Shown here piece by piece: positions 7,454 through 16,037 of a stretch of 37,353 nucleotides of DNA. This DNA is from Desulfobacteraceae bacterium UBA5616. Lineage in GTDB: Bacteria > Desulfobacterota > Desulfobacteria > Desulfobacterales > UBA5616. Every line of letters starts with the position of its first letter. The first letter of the stretch is position 1. The position numbers were made by a program, and so were the translations under genes. Below the pieces are notes generated by a model. That model searched no databases. It saw nothing but the letters and a program-made list of their open reading frames with translations, and had not been told where the DNA came from. The DNA is taken from the NCBI GenBank assembly GCA_002423615.1, contig DIKO01000112.1:41945-79297 (forward strand), given 5' to 3'.

Positions 7454-8710
7454 ATGGCTTCCACAGCAGATTTGAGAAAAAAATATTTAGGTGCCCTGGA
7501 TGCATCGGATGAAGACATGCAGATCGTCGCAGCTGTCCGGGAATACATCGACAAGGAAATCATGCCCCGGCGCCGGGATCTCGAAGGCGGATGGCATCGC
7601 GATGAAAAGATAGCCAAAGAGACGTTTGATAAAGTGCACAAAGGCCTTGTGGATATCGGGGTCCAGCGGGCGATTTATCCGGCGGATTTCGGCGGGCTGG
7701 GTGTGGGAGGGATGGTCTCCGAGATGATTTATGATGAAATATCCCGGGCCGATGCGGGGCTTGCAACCCATATGGGCATCATCAACTGGGTGATGCTGCC
7801 GGCGCTTAAGGCCGGCAGGCTGGATCTGCTCCAGGAGTTTGTCCCCAGGATCTGCGACGATCAGCCGCATGGATGCTGTATGGCCATCACGGAACCCTCC
7901 GGCGGAGCCAACACCGAAGATCCGACCCTGCACGGCCGGACGATCAATACCATTGCCCGGCTGGAAGGCGATGAGTGGGTCATCAACGGCCACAAGATAT
8001 GGCCCAGCGGGGCCAGCGTCGCGGATATCACCTACTGCACCATCTGCACCACCGATCCGGCGAAAGGGGATGAAGGCATTGCTTTGATCTATATTCCACC
8101 CGATGCCCGGGGCATGTCTTTTTCAAAGCCGTTTGAAAAAATGGGCATGTGCTGGACGGACACGAACACGGAAATTTTCTTCGACAACGTCAGAGTCCCC
8201 AAGGAAAACCGCGTGGCCGGACCTGGAGAGGACGCCAAAATACTCCATGATATTGTGGGAATGGGACGTATCGGCACCTGCGGCTTTGCCCTGGGAGCAG
8301 CCCAGGCCTGCTTCGAAATCGTTCTCGACTGGACTAAGAACAGGGAGATTTCCGGAAGACCGGTTCGCGCACGCTCCCTTCACGCTGGCATCATCGGTGA
8401 AATGGCGCTGAAAATCGAATCGGCCAGGGCTTATGCCATGCAGGTCAACCGGATGATCCGAAGCGGCCGGTACGGGAGTCCCGGGGAGCCTTTTCTGTTG
8501 TCGAAATGCTCCGGGGCGAAAAACTATGTGTGCGACATCACCCTCTGGGTGGCGAACAAGGCCATGGAATTGATGGGATCATACGGATATGCATTTGATT
8601 ACAATATTGAAAAATACCTCAGGGACGTTAAAATTCTTCAGCTTTGGCTGGGCGGCCCCCAGCGGGGAATTCTGGACACGGCCCTGGGGTACTATCCGTT
8701 TACATGGTAA
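7454..8710 (+). CDS. Acyl-CoA dehydrogenase family protein, noncanonical catalytic site
   Basis: A 418-residue FAD-dependent acyl-CoA dehydrogenase. The flavin-binding signature MAITEPSGGANTEDP and the C-terminal helix ELMGSYGYAFDYNIEKYLRD are clear. AGGAGG lies upstream of ATG 7454. The expected catalytic Glu in the YEGTxQ motif is missing: the aligned sequence is LWLGGPQ, with Leu399 in its place. The isovaleryl-CoA-dehydrogenase-type base (LDLER) is also absent, since the aligned stretch is VGMGR. The protein may use another base, as cyclohex-1-ene-carboxyl-CoA dehydrogenases use an Asp, or catalyse a different reaction. In this context a substituted succinyl-CoA or alicyclic acyl-CoA substrate is plausible but unproven. 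It is followed closely by the HgdB/BcrB-family gene. Confidence 0.88.
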   Translation: MASTADLRKKYLGALDASDEDMQIVAAVREYIDKEIMPRRRDLEGGWHRDEKIAKETFDKVHKGLVDIGVQRAIYPADFGGLGVGGMVSEMIYDEISRADAGLATHMGIINWVMLPALKAGRLDLLQEFVPRICDDQPHGCCMAITEPSGGANTEDPTLHGRTINTIARLEGDEWVINGHKIWPSGASVADITYCTICTTDPAKGDEGIALIYIPPDARGMSFSKPFEKMGMCWTDTNTEIFFDNVRVPKENRVAGPGEDAKILHDIVGMGRIGTCGFALGAAQACFEIVLDWTKNREISGRPVRARSLHAGIIGEMALKIESARAYAMQVNRMIRSGRYGSPGEPFLLSKCSGAKNYVCDITLWVANKAMELMGSYGYAFDYNIEKYLRDVKILQLWLGGPQRGILDTALGYYPFTW

Positions 8711-8745
8711 GTCGGTTTTACCTCTGATGTGACGGGGGGTGATGC

Positions 8746-10023
8746 ATGGAAACAGCCTTTAAAAGAACCCGGGAAATGGTTGAGGGTTTTTCTAAACCGG
8801 CGCTTGAATTTTTAAACGCCATGAACGACCCCGACTTAACCCTGCAGACCCTGGGGTTGAAAGACGCCATAGCGCGACTGGAGGAATTGTTTGACGCGGC
8901 CGGGGACCGAAACAAAAAAGTTGCCCTGGTCGAGTTCGGCTTGACGCCCCAGTTATTTTATGCGTTTGATTGCGTTCCGCTCTGCCTGGAAACCTATCCC
9001 ATGATGTTTACCGCCAACAGCAAGGATGTTTTTTATGATTTTGTTGAAAAGGCAGAATCTTCCGGATTGCCGTCGGATGTGTGTTCCACGGATCGTTTTA
9101 TCACCGGTGCGGCCCTTTCCGGAGAATTTCCGGAGAATGCTTTTTTCGTTGCCTCATCCGCGCCTTGCGACGGCACGCGTGTTGCTTATCCCGTCATGAA
9201 AAAGGCAATGGGCATTCCGGCATTGTTCATTGAAACGCCTTATACATATGGAAAAGAAGCGGCCCATTGGTATGGGCGGCAAATCAAAACGCAACTGATC
9301 CCCTTTTTAGAAGACGTCACCGGGAAAAAATTCGATCCGGATCGATTCCGCCATATCATTGAAGAGTCCAACCGGGCATATGATCTCCTGGTGGATATTT
9401 CGGATCTTTATACTTTAAAGCCATCCCCGGTGCCTGCTGCGTTGAAAGGTTTCCCGTATATCTGCTTTATGAGTTCTGCCGGGCATCCCAGAAATACCGA
9501 AACGACAAGAATTTTTCACCAGGAGGCCGTTCGACGCGTCAAGGAGGGCATCACCCACCAGACGGAAGAAAAACATCGCGTTCTTTGGGTGCATGTGCAA
9601 CCGACCTTTGACCGTGATTTCTTTACATGGATGGAGACCGAACTCGGCGCATCCGTGATCACGTCCATGCTGGCATCAACACCGATCCTGCGCCCCATCG
9701 ACACGACGAATCTCGATACCATGCTCCAGGGATACGCCTGGCAGGGTCTGGACATGACCATGTCCATCATGCGGTTTGACACCCGGAAACTCATTGATTA
9801 CAGCATGCGAACCTTTCAGCAATACCAATGCGACTGCATTGTCGTCACCCAGCACGTGGGATGCAACAGCATCTGCGGAGCTTCCGGAATGATGCGGCGG
9901 CATTTTCAGGACCAGGGGATTCCGGCCCTTTTTATCGAATTGGACTACAATGACGACCGGATATTGTCATCCGAACATCTGCGAGAGCAAATTGAAGATT
10001 TCTTCACCACCATCATGGCATAA
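8746..10023 (+). CDS. 2-hydroxyacyl-CoA dehydratase/benzoyl-CoA reductase family subunit (HgdB/BcrB-like)
   Basis: A 425-residue subunit of the family that includes 2-hydroxyglutaryl-CoA dehydratase HgdAB, FldBC and class I benzoyl-CoA reductase BcrBC. These enzymes bind a [4Fe-4S] cluster and take an electron from an ASKHA activator. Candidate cluster ligands are C113 (DVCSTDRF), C141 (SSAPCDGTR) and the late QHVGCNSICG. The protein ends in the usual ALFIELDYNDDR segment. A G-rich stretch precedes ATG 8746. The adjoining gene, which should be the second subunit, is broken, and no HgdC/BcrAD-type activator is in the window. It may be inactive, may work with a partner elsewhere, or may be a double-cubane-type homodimer. 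Confidence 0.85.
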   Translation: METAFKRTREMVEGFSKPALEFLNAMNDPDLTLQTLGLKDAIARLEELFDAAGDRNKKVALVEFGLTPQLFYAFDCVPLCLETYPMMFTANSKDVFYDFVEKAESSGLPSDVCSTDRFITGAALSGEFPENAFFVASSAPCDGTRVAYPVMKKAMGIPALFIETPYTYGKEAAHWYGRQIKTQLIPFLEDVTGKKFDPDRFRHIIEESNRAYDLLVDISDLYTLKPSPVPAALKGFPYICFMSSAGHPRNTETTRIFHQEAVRRVKEGITHQTEEKHRVLWVHVQPTFDRDFFTWMETELGASVITSMLASTPILRPIDTTNLDTMLQGYAWQGLDMTMSIMRFDTRKLIDYSMRTFQQYQCDCIVVTQHVGCNSICGASGMMRRHFQDQGIPALFIELDYNDDRILSSEHLREQIEDFFTTIMA

Positions 10024-10049
10024 CGCGCCCTGATCCCCGGAGATTGGAT

Positions 10050-10573
10050 ATGAATGATTTCTCCTGTTTCAAAACAGCATCCCGAAAATTATTAAACCCG
10101 GAAATTCAGGACTGGAAGGCCCATGGAGGGCGGGTCATCGGTACTCAATGCTCCGGCATTCCCGAAGAAATCATCCACGCCGGGGGCATGCTGCCCATTC
10201 GGATCAGGGCCAACACAGTTAAGACCACCCAGAATGCAGACGCTCACCTCCACCGCATCAACTGCAGCTACACCCGGTCGGTTCTGGAAAGCCTCATGAG
10301 CGGCGACCTCAATTTTCTGGACGGTTACATTGCCGCCAATACCTGTGATCATCATTTAAGGTTGTCAAACGGATCATAGACGAAACAGACATAAACGGAA
10401 TTGTATTCGCCCGGCTGAAATTCTGCGACCATTTTGCCGGGGCAAGAAAATTACTGGCGGATCAACTGCGGCTGGATCAAAGCATCCCCGTCATTGAACT
10501 CGAGCGCGAGTACAATACAACCCGATCGGGGCAGCTCAGCACCCGCATTCAGGCTTTTCTGGAACTGCTTTGA
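10050..10573 (+). pseudogene. Decayed HgdA/BcrC-family subunit (internal deletion and frameshift)
   Basis: ATG 10050, after GGAGA (10039-10043), opens a 109-residue frame with the family's N-terminus: IGTQCSGIPEEIIHAGGM, INCSYTR and NTCDH, the three cluster-cysteine segments. It stops at TAG 10377. In another frame, from about 10362 to TGA 10571, comes the family C-terminus: IVFARLKFCDH, IPVIELEREY and GQLSTRIQAFLELL. The two parts total about 170 residues against about 380 for intact members, so about 200 central residues are gone and the frame is shifted at the junction. The stop is TAG, so selenocysteine is excluded. The remnant follows the HgdB-like gene directly and was presumably its partner. 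Confidence 0.82.
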
Positions 10574-10591
10574 GGCATTCTTCCGGAAGGC

Positions 10592-11347
10592 TTATTTGAT
10601 GTTTCTCTCTTTTTTAATATCCTCATAAGCCGTTTGAATTTCCTGAAATTTCTCATTGGCGAATTTGATGAATTCTTCGGGCAGGCCCTTGGAGGCGATC
10701 TTGTCCGGGTGGTAATCACTCACCAGTTTCCGATACCTGCTTTTGATCGTCTCGTCCGGATCAGTCTTGTCGCACCCCAGGACGGCATAGGATTTATCAA
10801 CCGCGCCGGTGTATTTTTGTCTGATTTTCCGGTAATCGATTTCGTTGAACTGAAAAATTTTGACCGCCGTGTGGATCAAATTTTCCTCTTCCGTGCTCAA
10901 TTTGCCGTCCGCCGTGGCCACCCTGAACAGGATGTCGATCATGAGCTCAAGAAACTGGGGCTGACCGTGAAACCGGGCGTAAAACTGATAGGCGAAATCC
11001 TCGAACCGCTGCGGAGATCGCAGTGCGGTAAAAAAGATATTCTTCGTAATCCGCTGGCCGTAAAGATCCAGATTCAGGTCCCGGACCATAAATTGTTCAA
11101 CGGAATTAATCTCCTCCTGTTTGGCCTGGCCATCCACCTGAACCAGTTTGGCCAGCATGGAAAACGCGGCGACATAAAACGTCAGCTGGGTGGATTCCCC
11201 GACGGACAATCCCTGTTTCGGCCCCGCGTCGTAAACTTCGCCGGATTTATCGAAAACATGTCCGAAAGCCGTCCCCGCAATCGCGCCCAAAGGGCCGCCG
11301 ATCGCAAAACCCAGGGTACCCCCCACGATTTTTCCCAAAATTCCCAT
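10592..11347 (-). CDS. djlA: DjlA-like co-chaperone (TerB plus J domain)
   Basis: A 251-residue protein with a Gly/Ala-rich N-terminal membrane segment (IVGGTLGFAIGGPLGAIAG). A TerB-like all-helical domain follows (about 50-170, with VDGQAKQEE and ADGKLSTEEE repeats). A C-terminal J domain contains YHPDK, the HPD motif needed to stimulate DnaK ATPase. This order is that of DjlA. It is convergent with the broken dehydratase subunit, with 18 bases between them. It is probably a housekeeping protein not tied to its neighbours. Confidence 0.9.
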   Translation of the reverse strand: MGILGKIVGGTLGFAIGGPLGAIAGTAFGHVFDKSGEVYDAGPKQGLSVGESTQLTFYVAAFSMLAKLVQVDGQAKQEEINSVEQFMVRDLNLDLYGQRITKNIFFTALRSPQRFEDFAYQFYARFHGQPQFLELMIDILFRVATADGKLSTEEENLIHTAVKIFQFNEIDYRKIRQKYTGAVDKSYAVLGCDKTDPDETIKSRYRKLVSDYHPDKIASKGLPEEFIKFANEKFQEIQTAYEDIKKERNIK

Positions 11348-11511
11348 GTACTGTTCTCCATCAAATTCATGAAGCCGATTTCATTTTGATCTCGACAAAA
11401 ACAGTGGGTATGTATACGGACCTTTGGCCATAGTCAAGGCCAATTGCCGGGAACTTTCCCGGCAGGGCATCAATTATCGTTATGATTTAAATTGTTTATC
11501 CATTATAATCC

Positions 11512-11541
11512 TTGACTAACCCCAAACAATGCAGCTAATAT
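11512..11541 (+). promoter_or_regulatory. Candidate sigma-70 promoter
   Basis: TTGACT (11512-11517) and TAATAT (11536-11541) are separated by 18 bases in the gap before the cNMP/PilZ gene. This predicts a leader of about 90 bases. The rest of the gap (11348-11636) holds a GC-rich inverted repeat at 11445-11464 without a T-tract. Confidence 0.4.
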
Positions 11542-11636
11542 TCAATCCTTATTTGCCTTAAACCGTACGGTCCGGCTGTGCCGGCCGGGACAAAAACCGG
11601 TCGTGACCCATACCCGCCCAGAAGGGAGCCTGTTCA

Positions 11637-12659
11637 ATGGAAGACCTTGAAAAAAAAGACCGACTCGTCGATCGCCTGGTTAAAGAGAACCGGATTGAAG
11701 CCGCCGTCAAATTGTTATTCGAACTCACTGTCGCTGCAGCGGCGGAAAAAAACTTCAGCAGGGCCGAATCCCTGAGAAACCGGCTTCTCGAAGTGGACCC
11801 ACTGGCCTTGACCGAAATCACCAGGTCCGCGGATATCATTGAAGCGGAAAAATCCAAACTCCTGGATCAAAATCACCTGAGGGTCTGGAAAAAGCTCTAT
11901 GACACCCTCACCACCGAAGAAACACACGCTCTCTTTTTCGCCATGAAACACGCCGAATACAGCCCCGGCACAACGGTTTACGAGCAGGGGGCTAAAAACG
12001 CAAATCTGTATTTTGTGGATCAGGGACGCCTGAAAATGGTCTGCCGGACGCAGGATAAGAATCAGGAAATTTTAATTAAAACCTTAGGTCCCGGGGAGTT
12101 TTCCGGAGATGATGTATTTTTTTCCACAACAGCATTTAATTCCGTATCCCTGATCGCCGAATCCCCCGCAAAATTGAAAATTCTTAACAACTCGGTTTTA
12201 AAAGACTGGAGCACCGGTTTTCCGGGATTGAATCCCAAACTGACGGATCACTGCTTAAGAGCGGGGTTGATCCATGACCTGATCAGGGACATGAACATCA
12301 ATCGCAGAAAACAAAAACGCATTGAAATTCCCGGCATCGGGGTCTTCCAGTTTCAGAAAAGCACCGGAGAAGTCCTGGGCAATCCCTTTAAGGGAACGCT
12401 GTCGGATATATCACCAGGAGGATTGTCGTTTTACATGAGGGTCTCCAAAAAGGAAACCGTCAGGCTCCTTTTGGGCAGAAAACTCAGCATGAAGTTCAAG
12501 CTGCCCACGAAAGCGGGCGATGTCCATGTCGAAAGGACCGGCGACATCATCGGCCTTCGTGAAGACGACTTCCAGGACTACTCCATCCACACCCGATTCG
12601 ATAAGGAACTCGAACCGGGTTTAATCGAAAGCATCCCAACCGTTGAAAAGGAGAAGTAA
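11637..12659 (+). CDS. Cyclic-nucleotide-binding domain plus PilZ domain protein
   Basis: A 340-residue soluble protein. Residues about 1-85 are charged and helical. About 90-205 form a CRP-type cyclic-nucleotide-binding fold (YSPGTTVYEQGAKNANLYF, then TLGPGEFSGDD). About 220-325 form a PilZ domain with the c-di-GMP motifs RRKQKR (from about 222) and DISPGG (257-262). No helix-turn-helix is seen, so it is probably not a transcription factor. It could respond to both a cyclic mononucleotide and c-di-GMP, but binding is inferred. It ends two bases before the hydrolase start and is likely cotranscribed with it. Confidence 0.85.
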   Translation: MEDLEKKDRLVDRLVKENRIEAAVKLLFELTVAAAAEKNFSRAESLRNRLLEVDPLALTEITRSADIIEAEKSKLLDQNHLRVWKKLYDTLTTEETHALFFAMKHAEYSPGTTVYEQGAKNANLYFVDQGRLKMVCRTQDKNQEILIKTLGPGEFSGDDVFFSTTAFNSVSLIAESPAKLKILNNSVLKDWSTGFPGLNPKLTDHCLRAGLIHDLIRDMNINRRKQKRIEIPGIGVFQFQKSTGEVLGNPFKGTLSDISPGGLSFYMRVSKKETVRLLLGRKLSMKFKLPTKAGDVHVERTGDIIGLREDDFQDYSIHTRFDKELEPGLIESIPTVEKEK

Positions 12660-12660
12660 G

Positions 12661-13347
12661 ATGCATCTTTTTTTTATCCACGGGTCAGGAGGATCAAAAG
12701 ACGCCTGGCGCCATCAGACCCGATATTTTAAAAACGCTACCGCAGTGGATCTTCCCGGACATCCCCAGGGTACCCCCTGCTCTACCATTCCCGAATACGC
12801 CAAATGGGTCAACGCCTACATCAAGGAACACGGGTTGTCGGATGTGGTTCTCGTTGGCCATTCCCTGGGAGGCGGCATCGCCCTTTCCTATGCCCTGCAA
12901 TTTCCCGATTCCCTCAAGGGACTTATTCTCGCCGGGAGCGGGCTGAGACTTCGAGTTCATCCCATGTTTTTGAATACATTGGAAAAGGCCATCGATGACC
13001 CGGATCTTTTCGAAAAATTTACAAAACCCACCTATGAGCGGATCGATCCGGAACTGACGGAAATTTTACAGCGCCGGGCCGACGAAATCGGTCCAGCCGT
13101 TATGCTGAACGACATGCGGGCCTGTGACCAGTTCGACGTGATGGGCCGTGAAAACGAGCTCAAGCTTCCCATCCTCGCCATTTGCGGGTCCGACGACGCC
13201 ATGACGCCCCCGAAATACAGTCAGTTCATCGGAGACAAAATTCCGGGATCCCGTGTGGTCATCATCCCCGGTGGCACCCATTTTGCCTTTGCCGAAAAAC
13301 CCGGGGAGTTCAATCAGGCGGTCGAAGATTTCCTTAAGGGAATTTGA
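12661..13347 (+). CDS. Alpha/beta hydrolase
   Basis: A 228-residue alpha/beta-hydrolase-fold protein. The oxyanion segment FIHGSGGS, nucleophile elbow GHSLGG, acid segment GSDDAMTP and catalytic His in GGTHFAF appear in the standard order, giving a Ser-Asp-His triad. AAGGAG (12648-12653) is spaced 7 bases from ATG 12661; the frame is open slightly upstream, but that start has no ribosome-binding site. No signal peptide is seen, so it is cytoplasmic. The substrate is unknown; the family includes esterases, thioesterases and C-C hydrolases. Confidence 0.87.
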   Translation: MHLFFIHGSGGSKDAWRHQTRYFKNATAVDLPGHPQGTPCSTIPEYAKWVNAYIKEHGLSDVVLVGHSLGGGIALSYALQFPDSLKGLILAGSGLRLRVHPMFLNTLEKAIDDPDLFEKFTKPTYERIDPELTEILQRRADEIGPAVMLNDMRACDQFDVMGRENELKLPILAICGSDDAMTPPKYSQFIGDKIPGSRVVIIPGGTHFAFAEKPGEFNQAVEDFLKGI

Positions 13348-13366
13348 GAAGGATCGATACCCCCTT

Positions 13367-14458
13367 TTACGAGTTCCCGGACTTGGCTGCGGCCTGTTTT
13401 GCGATCAGTTCCTTAAAGCTCCTGGGCGGTTCGACGAAATCTTTCCGGGGAACCAGCCGCATGGCCTCGAAAGGACAGTGATAGGCGCACACGCCGCAGC
13501 CGATGCAGCGATCCTCCTGAACGGCGGCCCTGCCTTCATGGACGGTCACGGCATCCATCTGGCAATTTACCGCGCACTCGCCGCAGCCCGTGCAAAGTTC
13601 GGTGTCCACCTCCACCTCGTAATTGCTGGAAATGCTTCTCACCGGCGCGCCGAAATGGCTGACCCCCTTCAAAATTCCGCAACAGCAGGTGCAACAGTTG
13701 CAGATGAAATCGATGCGCTCCTGGGTATTGCTGGAGGTGTGCACCAGCCCGGCATCGGCGCTCTTTTTCAAAACCGCCAATGCCTCTTCCCGGGTAATGG
13801 CCCGGCCGAAGCCCCTTTCCCTGACGAATTCGGCAAACGGTCCGATCTGAAGACAAACCTCATCCGGGTAACTGCATCCCCTGTCCAGAAGTCTTTGTTT
13901 ATGACGGCAATAACAGGTGGAAACCGTGATCACATCGGCTTCCTCGATATACTGCCGGGCGTTTTCAAAGGGAAAGATTTTCGTTTCCGAATCCAGCGTC
14001 TCTTCGATGGGGATCACCCTGGCGAAATGAACACTTTCTTTTGCATCAGAGGCAAACTGCTTGTCTTCGGGAGCGGCCGCATGGAAATAAGCGTCGAACA
14101 AGCGGGCCAGTTCCTTAGCCCGGTCATTGACCTGCCCCTTCATGAACTGAAGCTCGAAAATCCCCGGAACCAGTTGAATGAGCTTGTACCATTTTTCTCC
14201 ATCCCGGACACTGGAATAAATCAGACCCTTATCCGCCATTTCATCCAGAACCAACGCCGTCCTTTCCGTTTCGGCGCCGATCCGGCCGGCCACCTTGGCC
14301 GGGGATTCCGGCGCCATGGGGGACAGGTTCACCGCAATGCGGACCTCCTCTTCATTGAACAGAGACTTCAGAAGAGCGATCAGCTCCGGGCTTTTACCGG
14401 AACCGTATCCGATCATATTGAAAATATCCGCAAGCCGTTCATACAATTCTTGTGTCAT
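13367..14458 (-). CDS. Cys-rich ferredoxin-domain protein with N-terminal winged-helix region
   Basis: A 363-residue protein. The N-terminal 100 residues resemble a winged helix (ESPAKVAGRIGAETERTALV, then MADKGLIYSS). A Cys-rich middle follows (STCYCRHKQRLLDRGC, then FICNCCTCCCG), and then two [4Fe-4S] ferredoxin motifs (CTGCGECAVNC and CIGCGVCAYHC). ATG 14458 is preferred over 14548 because a GGAG-rich stretch precedes it. The Cys-rich middle could hold an additional cluster. Proteins of this layout are common in sulfate reducers, but I know no assigned function; an electron-transfer or redox-sensing role is inferred. It is convergent with the hydrolase and divergent from the RND pair. Confidence 0.8.
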   Translation of the reverse strand: MTQELYERLADIFNMIGYGSGKSPELIALLKSLFNEEEVRIAVNLSPMAPESPAKVAGRIGAETERTALVLDEMADKGLIYSSVRDGEKWYKLIQLVPGIFELQFMKGQVNDRAKELARLFDAYFHAAAPEDKQFASDAKESVHFARVIPIEETLDSETKIFPFENARQYIEEADVITVSTCYCRHKQRLLDRGCSYPDEVCLQIGPFAEFVRERGFGRAITREEALAVLKKSADAGLVHTSSNTQERIDFICNCCTCCCGILKGVSHFGAPVRSISSNYEVEVDTELCTGCGECAVNCQMDAVTVHEGRAAVQEDRCIGCGVCAYHCPFEAMRLVPRKDFVEPPRSFKELIAKQAAAKSGNS

Positions 14459-14628
14459 CCTCTTCTCCTTTCTCCTTTTCTGCACGTCAGGGTAAACGGC
14501 AGGTCCTTGAACAGGCCGGGTGCCGTTTTCATAACTCATTAAATTCACAACCTGTATTGATCATTGCCGTTGTCAAGGGGGATAAACCGCAAATTAAAAT
14601 TCAACGTCAACGGCAAGGAGGCGGCGCA

Positions 14629-14823
14629 ATGGTACGACATGCGAGTCGGTTTAGTCAACAGGTTGATGGTCCGATGGGCTATCCGGCCCGCATTGACTTG
14701 AAGGACATTGTGCTTATTCTCGTAATCAAATGCCGGATTTCTCCGGAGAGGCGGGGAATTCGAAGCGGTTTTTTTGTTCCGAAAACAAAAAAGACGGGGG
14801 CCGTGTGGGAACGCCTGAGATAA
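14629..14823 (+). CDS. Possible 64-residue small protein, doubtful
   Basis: In the 427-base gap between the ferredoxin-domain gene and the RND operon, AAGGAGG (14615-14621) is spaced 7 bases from ATG 14629. The short frame includes a hydrophobic stretch (DIVLILVIK) and ends at TAA 14821. I recognise no family. A promoter-like pair lies inside it, so it may instead be leader DNA of the RND operon. Confidence 0.22.
   Translation: MVRHASRFSQQVDGPMGYPARIDLKDIVLILVIKCRISPERRGIRSGFFVPKTKKTGAVWERLR
14693..14720 (+). promoter_or_regulatory. Candidate promoter for RND operon
   Basis: TTGACT (14693-14698) and TATTCT (14715-14720) are separated by 16 bases, about 165 bases before the membrane-fusion gene. 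Only moderate consensus matches. Confidence 0.28.
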
Positions 14824-14885
14824 TCCTCCGGATACCGGCGTGTTGAGGCAAAAACAACGTCCCATTGAATCTTAGGAGGCCGGGG

Positions 14886-16019
14886 ATGAAAATAATATAC
14901 CGGATTTTTTTGACCCTTGGAGGCCTGATGGTTCTGGTCGGCGGACTGGCCGCAGTCAAAGGCCTGCAGATCGGACGCATGGTTGCCCAGGGGGAAGCTT
15001 TTGTGCCGCCCCCGGAAATGGTTACCGCAGCAAAGGTCGGCACGTATAAATGGGAATCGGTCCTCAAATCCGTGGGATCACTGGAGGCGGTTCAGGGAGT
15101 CGTGGTGAGCGCGGAGCTTCCCGGAAAGGTCATCCGCATCGGTTTTGAGCCTGGGACTGAAATACCCGCAGGCGGTTTGCTGGCACAACAGGATGTCTCA
15201 GCCGAATCGGCAGACCTTCGGGCCGCGAAAAGTGAAGTCGACATCGCGGAAAAGGAATTCAAACGATACAGCAGGCTGTATCCCGAACGGGCTGTTTCCA
15301 GATCGGATTTCGACGACAAAAAGGCCCGTTATGAAAAAGCGCGGGCCCAGTTGGACAACATCAACGCCGGTCTCGCCAAAAAGACCATCAGAGCGCCGTT
15401 TTCAGGACGCCTCGGTATCCGGCAGGTCAACCTGGGGGAAAACCTTGAACCCGGTCACCCCATTGTCTCATTGCAGTCACTGGACCCGATTTATGTAAAT
15501 TTTCTCCTGCCCCAGCAAGAGATGACCAATCTTAAAAAGGGTCTTCAGGTACGCGTTACGACCGATGCGCCGGAAGGAGGAACCTATCAGGGCACACTTT
15601 CGGCCATAAACTCCGAGGTGGATCATGCATCCCGCAATATCCGCCTGCAGGCCACGCTTGAAAATCCCGGAAAAGACCTGCTCCCGGGCATGTACGTCAA
15701 CGTAGAGGTCGTACTCCCCGCGAGAAAACCGGTTCTGGCCATTCCGGTCACAGCCGTCCAGTATGCCCCCTACAGTGACTCGGTATTTGTGGTGGAGGCC
15801 GGCGGCAAAAATGAAACCGGACAAAGCAGGGTGGTTCGCCGGCAGTTCGTCCAACTGGGCGAACAACATGGCGATTTCATTGTCGTACACTCCGGGCTGA
15901 ATGCGGGCGACACGGTGGTGAGCACGGGGGTTTTCAAGCTGCGAAACGGGCAATCGATAATTGTGGACAACAGCAGCGCACCGAAATTCCAGATGGAACC
16001 CCGGCCGGACAACGCGTGA
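14886..16019 (+). CDS. RND efflux membrane-fusion (periplasmic adaptor) protein
   Basis: A 377-residue HlyD/AcrA-type adaptor that links an inner-membrane RND pump to an outer-membrane channel. An N-terminal hydrophobic anchor (IFLTLGGLMVLVGGLAA) is followed by the lipoyl half-motif, a short coiled-coil hairpin (about 100-165, through KARAQLDNINAGL), TIRAPFSGRLG, and beta-barrel and membrane-proximal domains. AGGAGG (14874-14879) precedes ATG 14886, so the short open stretch upstream is not used. The permease gene starts 18 bases after the stop. No outer-membrane factor gene is present, so it presumably shares a TolC-like channel encoded elsewhere. Confidence 0.92.
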   Translation: MKIIYRIFLTLGGLMVLVGGLAAVKGLQIGRMVAQGEAFVPPPEMVTAAKVGTYKWESVLKSVGSLEAVQGVVVSAELPGKVIRIGFEPGTEIPAGGLLAQQDVSAESADLRAAKSEVDIAEKEFKRYSRLYPERAVSRSDFDDKKARYEKARAQLDNINAGLAKKTIRAPFSGRLGIRQVNLGENLEPGHPIVSLQSLDPIYVNFLLPQQEMTNLKKGLQVRVTTDAPEGGTYQGTLSAINSEVDHASRNIRLQATLENPGKDLLPGMYVNVEVVLPARKPVLAIPVTAVQYAPYSDSVFVVEAGGKNETGQSRVVRRQFVQLGEQHGDFIVVHSGLNAGDTVVSTGVFKLRNGQSIIVDNSSAPKFQMEPRPDNA

Positions 16020-16037
16020 AACAGGGAGGTGCTGAAC

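Noticed and set aside
10374..10385. Selenocysteine or readthrough as explanation for the broken dehydratase subunit
   Set aside because: The stop is TAG and the C-terminal part is in another frame with a large piece missing, so readthrough cannot restore it.
10634..11389. 251-codon plus-strand frame
   Set aside because: It is antisense to the DjlA-like gene with its clear J domain.
11445..11464. GC-rich inverted repeat as intrinsic terminator
   Set aside because: The stem is good but no T-run follows on either strand.
13253..14542. Long plus-strand open frame (429 codons)
   Set aside because: It is antisense to the ferredoxin-domain gene, whose minus-strand product has clear Fe-S motifs; the plus frame shows no domain.
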